From assembly GCF_025263565.1 (NCBI RefSeq), contig NZ_CP079867.1:1-64000 (forward strand): a stretch of 64,000 nt of DNA. Reading direction: 5' to 3'. Shown piece after piece: positions 59,026-64,000 of the stretch (its first letter is position 1; every line of letters starts with the position of its first letter). This stretch comes from Mycobacterium sp. SMC-8. Lineage in GTDB: Bacteria > Actinomycetota > Actinomycetes > Mycobacteriales > Mycobacteriaceae. Both the position numbers and the translations under genes were made by a program. Under the pieces are notes generated by a model. It worked only from the letters and a program-made list of their open reading frames with translations, made no database searches and was not told the origin of the DNA.

Positions 59026-59694
59026 ATGCAGGAATACTTGAGCAGCACGCAAGTAGCTGATGAGCTGGGGATTAGCAGAGATGCACTCAACTCGGAGATC
59101 AGGGCTGGCCGTTTTATTGCCCCGGATGCTGTCGTCGGTGGCCGCTTTCAGGGATGGAGTCGCGAGACGGTGGAGCAGATCCGCCGAGATCGCGAGGGCG
59201 GGAATGTCATTCGGTGCGACGTCGCTGGTGTGCGATACCTGATCGCTGAGGTACGAGAGGCGGCCGAAACGGTCCGGGCGTATGGCTTTTCACCCGGAAA
59301 GCCCGTCAGCGACGTCTACGTGCAGATTCCGAGAACCTTACTGATCCTCGTCGCGCGGATGGAGTCCGAAATGCGGCGGCTGATTGTCCTCGATCACACG
59401 TATGCACGCATCATCACCGGTAGCGATGACCCTCGGCACCACGAAGAGACACCCATCGAGTTCGAGGTGGACCCGGTGAACAGCCTCGTATTCCCGCTAG
59501 GGACCGATCCGCAGATGCGCTCGTACCGACTGCGCAACGCTGCCCAACAGTTGGGAGCCGTGGTGACACGGATGCCCGATGTTCTCAAGAGCGCAGAAGC
59601 TCGTGCCGTGATGCGGGCGCTGGGCACGGAGCGCGACAAAATCACCGACTACACCGACGAACTGGAACAGGACCTCAACGAGTCCATCGCATAG
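59026..59694 (+). CDS. MerR/AlpA-like HTH protein
   Basis: 222 residues from ATG 59026; the -10 box six bases before it predicts a leaderless transcript. The N-terminus (YLSSTQVADELGISRDALNSEIRAGRFIAPDAVVGGRFQGWSRETV) is an AlpA/excisionase-type winged HTH. The rest is unassigned, with a helix-rich middle (ILVARMESEMRRLIVLDHT) and C-terminal helices (DEYTDELEQ-like). The tandem CACACAAATGTG at its promoter is probably its own operator. Confidence 0.7.
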   Translation: MQEYLSSTQVADELGISRDALNSEIRAGRFIAPDAVVGGRFQGWSRETVEQIRRDREGGNVIRCDVAGVRYLIAEVREAAETVRAYGFSPGKPVSDVYVQIPRTLLILVARMESEMRRLIVLDHTYARIITGSDDPRHHEETPIEFEVDPVNSLVFPLGTDPQMRSYRLRNAAQQLGAVVTRMPDVLKSAEARAVMRALGTERDKITDYTDELEQDLNESIA

Positions 59695-59912
59695 CACCAG
59701 ATTAGGCAGTCCATGAGGTATCTTGGTAGGCAACGCCATTGCGCGAAGGCGGACTCCCTCGGTCGCGTTGCAGCTCCCGCCCACATCGGGGTACTGCTAC
59801 CGAAGATCTCTCCGAGGACCAGGCTCATCGGGTCACGCGCTCCCAACAAAGATCGCACGTTGTTGATGTGGGCGACTACGGGCAAATGTCTTTGAAGGGA
59901 CTCGTGATTTCC

Positions 59913-60674
59913 ATGGCATCTTCAAATGCGCGCAAGCGCGCGGCGCGTGAACACCAGCAGCGTTTCCCGGGTACACCGTATCCGGTGGCACTACGCGCCG
60001 TGTCCCACGGTGAAGAAGCACTCCAAGTCGTGATCGGCAAGGCAGGCGGGCATCCATACTGGGTCGACATTGAAGAGGCTGCGAGCGGAGGCAACGGTCC
60101 GCATATTGCGGTGATCGGCACCTCCGAAGTCGGCCGTCGCAGCGTAGTCGATCTAATGATCGACTCGATGTCCGCCCGACCTCCTCAGCGCGGGGTTGAG
60201 GTGCTGACGACGCGGGGGGACATTAGCGGTACCGACCACCTGATTGAGGAACGGACTCGTCAGTTACAGCAGTGTGGGGTACGGGATTTCGCTGAACTGC
60301 GCAGACGGAGCGCCACCGAGCAGAGCGACCCGGGTGACCGCAGCCATGCGGTAGTCGTGGTGGTCGACGGTGATCGCCTGATGGAGGAGTTCGTCCCGGT
60401 TGCAACGAGGGAAGGCCGCGTGACACGGGCAGGAGCCGACGAGTCATTGTCCGCACTGGCCCGCTTGCTGCGGCGCGGTCGTTGCCTGGACGTTCACACA
60501 GTACTCAACGTGCGGCAGTTGTCAGGCCCGTGGCTCACGAGTCTGTCTGGGCTCATGTCAAGCGTCGTGGAAGTGGACGAGAGCGGCACTGCCGCCACCT
60601 GGCGAAATGTGGGCGTTCGCAGCGCCCCGGTCGATGTGGTGTTGCCAATGAACAACGAAGGAAAGCAGCCGTGA
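59913..60674 (+). CDS. FtsK/TcpA-like ATPase homologue with damaged P-loop
   Basis: 253 residues from ATG 59913 (ATG 59886 possible). ARKRAAREHQQRFPGTPYPVALRAVS and WVDIEEAASGGNGPHIAVIG follow the start of plasmid FtsK/TcpA and EccC-like ATPases. Where Walker A should be, the sequence is GTSEVGRRS (GKS lost). A Walker B-like HAVVVVVDGD is present. It is short compared with full-length relatives, which have about 400-500 or more residues. The gene is intact otherwise, so it may act as a non-hydrolysing partner. The stop overlaps the next start. Confidence 0.6.
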   Translation: MASSNARKRAAREHQQRFPGTPYPVALRAVSHGEEALQVVIGKAGGHPYWVDIEEAASGGNGPHIAVIGTSEVGRRSVVDLMIDSMSARPPQRGVEVLTTRGDISGTDHLIEERTRQLQQCGVRDFAELRRRSATEQSDPGDRSHAVVVVVDGDRLMEEFVPVATREGRVTRAGADESLSALARLLRRGRCLDVHTVLNVRQLSGPWLTSLSGLMSSVVEVDESGTAATWRNVGVRSAPVDVVLPMNNEGKQP

Positions 60675-61096
60675 TGTCGATGTCATCCCCGGGGTCGCCG
60701 GACGCGTATCAGCAGATCGGTGCGCAGTACGTCGCGTCTATGCGTGACGGCCTATTGGGAAAGGTGTTGGAACAGGCCCGGTTTGGGGCGCTCGATCCGG
60801 AGTGGCGCAGCAGTGTCGTGCTGCCAAAGGAGCGACTGCAGCCGCAGATGGTCACTGACGATGACCGGGCAGTGGTGATGGAAATCCAGCAGCTGCCGCG
60901 CCAGCCGTGGGAACCTGGTCAGGCCACTTGGCGGGTAGCGCTCAACGCGTGGTTCATTGCCCAGTTCGGCATCAACGAGCGAGCACGGGTACGCAGCGCC
61001 CAGACGCAGGTGACGCTACTCGAAATGCAGGGAATGACAGCCATGTCGAAGTTCACTGTCGCCGGCCTGACGGGGACCTACACCGCTTATCTGTAA
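60674..61096 (+). CDS. Small protein coupled to the FtsK-like gene, unknown
   Basis: 140 residues from ATG 60674, which shares a base with the stop of the preceding gene. Sequence: YQQIGAQYVASMRDGLLGKVLEQ, VVMEIQQLPRQPWEPGQATWRVALNAWFIAQFG, then QTQVTLLEMQGMTAMSKFTVAGLTG. Helical, no membrane segments, no family recognised. The coupling suggests it works with the ATPase-like protein. Confidence 0.55.
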   Translation: MSMSSPGSPDAYQQIGAQYVASMRDGLLGKVLEQARFGALDPEWRSSVVLPKERLQPQMVTDDDRAVVMEIQQLPRQPWEPGQATWRVALNAWFIAQFGINERARVRSAQTQVTLLEMQGMTAMSKFTVAGLTGTYTAYL

Positions 61097-61492
61097 CTAA
61101 CACCAAGAACTGAGCTGCCCAACTGTTCAGGACGAGCGCTACATGTGTACGCAGTGGAAGTACGAGTCGGATCGGGCTGCACATGTGTAGGACGTGGGTG
61201 GGTCTGTCATGCCCTTGACCGCACTCATCAGTCCAGTCGTTGGGTCTCATGCCGACCTCGCATGGCGGTATCACCGCCGGAATTGCCCATGGGTCAGCCA
61301 ATCACGCCACGTTGACGGCGAGATAATAATTTGCCGTGGGCGGCGACTCCTGTGCTGGAAAACGCAGATGGCAGTCGTATAGCCTCAGCGAGGCGCAGGA
61401 GTTGCCGATAGCTGGGAAGCGTCTCGATATAGCCCGTGCTCAGCCCCGGGAGGTACTGGTGCCGCTGCGGCAAGGCTGAACAGGGGGTTGGG
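61097..61492. other. Intergenic region, no gene seen
   Basis: Almost 400 bases without a supported gene. It has two ACATGTGTA elements (CTACATGTGTACG near 61140 and GCACATGTGTAGG near 61180), a GGCGGT/ACCGCC hairpin near 61265-61280, and a TTGACG followed by an A/T-rich stretch near 61313-61335 that could be a promoter for the GGDEF gene. I looked for a c-di-GMP riboswitch here, given the next gene, and saw no match to its conserved core. Confidence 0.4.
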
Positions 61493-62611
61493 GTGCGCGG
61501 GGATCATCGGAGCTTTCTGGTGTTTGGTCGGCTTGTTGGTGAATGGTGGCGAGAACCGGTCGACTACTCCGCGTACGTGCAGTATTTCGCCAAGCGGTCT
61601 ATGGCCGGCGCTATTCGGGTGATGATCGGCGCCGGCATCGGCCTGATTTCGATCATCACCGTGGCCGCCTTGTTGCCTGCGGCCGAGCCCGCATTGACGA
61701 CACCGAAAGTTGTCGTCATCGTTTTCGCAGTCGTGAATGCCTTCTGGGCGGTGATGTGGTGTGTTCGCCCGTGGCCGACGCGTCGGCAGTCAAGAGCGTT
61801 CGTTGTCACTTCAGATGTCGGTATCGCTACTGTGGCTCTGACCGGATCGAGTTGGCTCATGGGCCTTTTCGCCCTGAACTGCTTTGCGTTGATCTCGGTC
61901 TATCTGATGTTTTTCGACGGGCCTAAAGCGCTGACGCTGCACACCATCTTCATCCTCGCGACAACGGTAGCGTTTATCGCGCTGGCAAGCGCGGACCACG
62001 CCCTCGGCGGAGCTGTCGCCGGCAGGATCCTCGGGGCCGTGGTCCCGGTGATTGCGACACCGCTGGGGATACAGTTCGGTATCCGCACGCTACGCAATGA
62101 CGCCAACGAGTCCGCGATCGATCCGTTGACTGGTTTGTTGAATCGTCGCGGCCTTCACTTGCACTTCGGTGATCTGCTTGCCTCCGGTGCAGCGGCGAGC
62201 GGGGACGCGGTGGTGGTGATTGTTGTCGACCTTGACCGGTTCAAGGAGGTCAACGACACCTACGGCCACACTGTCGGTGACCGGGTGTTGGTGCGGTGCG
62301 CCCGGTTGATCACGGCGGCCGCCGGAGGTCGGGCCTTGATCGCTCGCGTGGGCGGCGAGGAGTTCGCCGTCGTCGATATCGCCGTTCCTGGCCGTGGCGC
62401 ACAGAGCGCTGAGGCGATCAGGCGTGCGATCGCGGCGGGAGGCTCGCCGGACGTCACTGCCAGCGTGGGGGTCACTAGCGCCGAGCACACCCAGTTCGTC
62501 GTTGCTAACGAGCGTCCGCAGCTGGTGCTCGACACGCTCATTGCGCGCGCTGACCACGCGATGTTCCACGCGAAACGCAACGGGGGCAATGCAACCCATC
62601 AGGTTGAGTGA
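61493..62611 (+). CDS. Membrane-bound diguanylate cyclase (GGDEF domain)
   Basis: 372 residues from GTG 61493, after AGGGGG. The N-terminal half has about six membrane helices (for example GLISIITVAALLPAA, VVVIVFAVVNAFWAVMWC, IILATTVAFIALA-like). The catalytic half starts DPLTGLLNRRGL and includes VVVDLDRFKEVNDTYGHTVGD and the active site GGEEF in RVGGEEFAVVD. Such enzymes make cyclic di-GMP; a matching EAL domain is not encoded nearby. All active-site residues are present, so it should be active. Unusual cargo on a plasmid of this type. Confidence 0.9.
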   Translation: MRGDHRSFLVFGRLVGEWWREPVDYSAYVQYFAKRSMAGAIRVMIGAGIGLISIITVAALLPAAEPALTTPKVVVIVFAVVNAFWAVMWCVRPWPTRRQSRAFVVTSDVGIATVALTGSSWLMGLFALNCFALISVYLMFFDGPKALTLHTIFILATTVAFIALASADHALGGAVAGRILGAVVPVIATPLGIQFGIRTLRNDANESAIDPLTGLLNRRGLHLHFGDLLASGAAASGDAVVVIVVDLDRFKEVNDTYGHTVGDRVLVRCARLITAAAGGRALIARVGGEEFAVVDIAVPGRGAQSAEAIRRAIAAGGSPDVTASVGVTSAEHTQFVVANERPQLVLDTLIARADHAMFHAKRNGGNATHQVE

Positions 62612-62628
62612 ATCTCTTTGTCCGCGGG

Positions 62629-63660
62629 CTACTTAGGTTCAATTCGCGTGATTGAATCGCCACCACCACGGGTGATGCGGTGGGCGGTGGGTGTGGTGTT
62701 GAACCAGCGTTTGCAGGATCGGGTGAGCACGCTTTGTTCGGAGTAGCCGAGTTGGTTGCATATTTGGTGCAGGCTCAGCTCGGTATCGAGCAGGAGCCGG
62801 TGGGCGGTGTCGCGGCGGGATTGGTCGACGAGTCGAGCGAAAGTGGTGCCTTCGGCGGCCAGTCGGCGTTGCAGCGTTTTGGGGTGCAGTCCGAATTGGC
62901 GGGCGGCCACCTCGGCGGTGAGGTTCCCGGTAGGGAGCAGTTGGCGGATGACGCTGCACACGGTGCCCGAAAGGCCGCGGGCGGGGTTGCCAAGGGTGGT
63001 GGATAGGTAGTTCAGGGCGAGTTGGTGGGCGAGCGGGTCGTGGCTTAGTGGTTGTTGCAGGTCGGCCGCGCGCATCGTGAATCCGGTGGTCGGTTCGTTG
63101 AACTGGGGTGGGCAGCCGAAGTAGCGGCGGTAATCGGATCTGGTGCCCAGCGGTGGATGGGGTAGGTGCACTGCCACGGGCCGGTAGGTGGTGCCCAGGA
63201 ATAGGTGCAGGACTCGCAGGGTGACACCGAGGGCCAGTTCGACTGCCTGGGCGTGTGGGGGTGTCGGGTTGAGTGTGAAGTCGAATTCGAACCGGCTCAG
63301 TTCGGGGTCGGGATGGGCGCTGATGCCGGTGGTGATTCCGGGACTGTAGGCGCTCATGTAGGTGTCGAGGATCGTGAAGGCGTCAGCGACGGTGGCCGCG
63401 GTGCGGGCGGCGACGCCGACCGGGCCGAGGATGTCGATGTTCTGTCGTATTGCGAGTTGGCGGCCGAAGTCGGCCATGTTGAGGATGGTGGCGGCGTCTT
63501 CGACCGCGGCGATGGCGTTGCGCAGCGGGATGAATCGATCGCGATGTCCGAGGTCGTCGGGGTCGAGGTTGGCCAGTGCCAGCACGGCATCAGGGTCGCC
63601 ACCATAGGCGGTGACCAGCGAGGTGAAGCCGGTCAGCGACGACCCCCGGATCAAATGCAT
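62629..63660 (-). CDS. AraC-family transcriptional regulator
   Basis: 343 residues from ATG 63660 (ATG 63687 would add nine). The N-terminal 200 residues form an arabinose-binding-like sensor domain (SSLTGFTSLVTAYGGDPDAVL, GRQLAIRQNIDILGPVGVAA). The C-terminus has two AraC HTH parts (LTAEVAARQFGLHPKTLQRRLAAEG and LHQICNQLGYSEQSVLTRSCKRWF). It is divergent from the lipoprotein gene at 63816. Such pairs often mean the regulator controls the neighbour. The region upstream holds TTGACA and repeats of GTGGACA. Confidence 0.88.
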   Translation of the reverse strand: MHLIRGSSLTGFTSLVTAYGGDPDAVLALANLDPDDLGHRDRFIPLRNAIAAVEDAATILNMADFGRQLAIRQNIDILGPVGVAARTAATVADAFTILDTYMSAYSPGITTGISAHPDPELSRFEFDFTLNPTPPHAQAVELALGVTLRVLHLFLGTTYRPVAVHLPHPPLGTRSDYRRYFGCPPQFNEPTTGFTMRAADLQQPLSHDPLAHQLALNYLSTTLGNPARGLSGTVCSVIRQLLPTGNLTAEVAARQFGLHPKTLQRRLAAEGTTFARLVDQSRRDTAHRLLLDTELSLHQICNQLGYSEQSVLTRSCKRWFNTTPTAHRITRGGGDSITRIEPK

Positions 63661-63815
63661 GTCCACTACAGTCAATAAGTTGTCCATAAATGTCAAGACA
63701 AGGAGGGTGGTGGGCAGCAAAGATGGTCGCGGCCCGGTTCGGCACCAAGGGTGCCATGGGGGCCGGCCCGTGGTGATCGACGGGCCAGCGGCGTGTGACG
63801 TTCGGATGCAAGGGG

Positions 63816-64000
63816 ATGTGGTTGAGGATTCACGGATTGTGGCGGCGTTGGTCGAATATCGTTGGGGTGGTGGCGTTGTCGGCAGCGATAGCGGCGTGCA
63901 CTGGTGGCGAGGGATCGTCTGAGTCGGCCGAGGATACGGGTGAGGTGAGTGTGCAGCAGATTCGTGAGATCGCTAAGCAGGCCTACATTTATGGGTATCC
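63816..64000 (+). CDS. DUF1254-family lipoprotein, 5' part (cut by window end)
   Basis: The frame from ATG 63816 (or TTG 63822, which fits AGGGG at 63811-63815 better) reads a basic start, a hydrophobic segment SNIVGVVALSAAIAAC with a lipobox Cys, a Ser/Glu linker, and QQIREIAKQAYIYGYP. The last is the characteristic beginning of DUF1254 proteins (A..AY.Y.YP). The gene continues past the window. It is divergent from the AraC gene, so it may be its target. It is an exported, lipid-anchored protein of unknown substrate. Confidence 0.7.
   Translation, partial: MWLRIHGLWRRWSNIVGVVALSAAIAACTGGEGSSESAEDTGEVSVQQIREIAKQAYIYGY

Noticed and set aside
61097..61492. Cyclic-di-GMP riboswitch before the GGDEF gene
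   Set aside because: Hairpins are present, but the conserved riboswitch core sequence is not seen.
1..64000. CRISPR array, rRNA or tRNA genes, complete insertion sequences
   Set aside because: No regular spaced repeats, no tRNA-like cloverleaf and no transposase motif was noticed on reading both strands.

Overview
The window is high-GC actinobacterial DNA, almost certainly from Mycobacterium/Mycolicibacterium or a close relative. It carries EccD-MycP-EccE-EccA relics of an ESX (type VII) locus, three EspR-like regulators, a DUF2510 protein and mycobacterial-style secreted proteins with Pro/Ala/Thr-rich tails. It reads as part of a large conjugative plasmid (or an integrated relative). Mycobacterial conjugative plasmids are known to pair an ESX locus with a type IV secretion-like transfer system, and both are present here. 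No replication initiator, intact ParA/ParB pair or integrase is visible, so the backbone functions presumably lie outside the window.

Layout: (1) 1-7.2 kb: an ESX locus in the order MinD/EspI-like ATPase, eccD, mycP, eccE, eccA, with every gene broken by multiple frameshifts. (2) 7.2-18.2 kb: an intact conjugation module on the + strand: coupling ATPase (preceded by a decayed fragment of a second copy), an EspR-like regulator, several membrane proteins, a TcpC/VirB8-like protein, a VirB4-like ATPase and a VirB6-like channel protein. (3) 18.2-24.9 kb: a translationally coupled accessory operon with an ASCH-domain protein, HTH-like proteins, a catalytically dead D12-class DNA methylase and its intact paralogue, a NrdH redoxin, a DUF1173 protein and a DUF2510 protein. 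(4) 24.96-31.7 kb: a 1952-residue MobF relaxase-helicase on the - strand, a probable oriT region, and a divergent coiled-coil accessory protein. (5) 31.7-35.4 kb: an HNH-like protein, small proteins, an orphan C5 methylase and a second NrdH. (6) 35.7-42.5 kb: a regulator, a secreted glycosyl hydrolase, small membrane proteins, a second EspR-like protein and an 805-residue secreted protein. (7) 42.5-59.7 kb: an accessory region with a Fic/antitoxin pair, a PP-loop enzyme, a lipoprotein nuclease, a sigma-like protein, a second Fic protein with a changed catalytic His, a coiled-coil (KfrA-like) protein, a third EspR-like protein, an HNH/SEC-C-like protein and two VapBC pairs. (8) 59.9-64 kb: an FtsK-like ATPase with a damaged P-loop, a diguanylate cyclase, an AraC regulator and the start of a DUF1254 lipoprotein cut by the window edge.

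From the coupling protein to the DUF2510 protein most genes overlap by ATGA/GTGA junctions, apart from one - strand membrane gene at 9622-10437, and look co-transcribed. The relaxase, coupling protein, VirB4, VirB6 and VirB8-like proteins would form the DNA-transfer machine. The ESX part, which such plasmids also need, is dead here. Two families of short repeated promoter motifs tie scattered genes together: an 18-bp near-palindrome around CTATAG upstream of four loci (C5 methylase, NrdH, PP-loop enzyme, 46.6-kb gene), and an 18-bp element containing GTAGTCGATTA upstream of two or three loci. Several promoters place a -10 box 6-7 nt before the start codon, predicting leaderless mRNAs.
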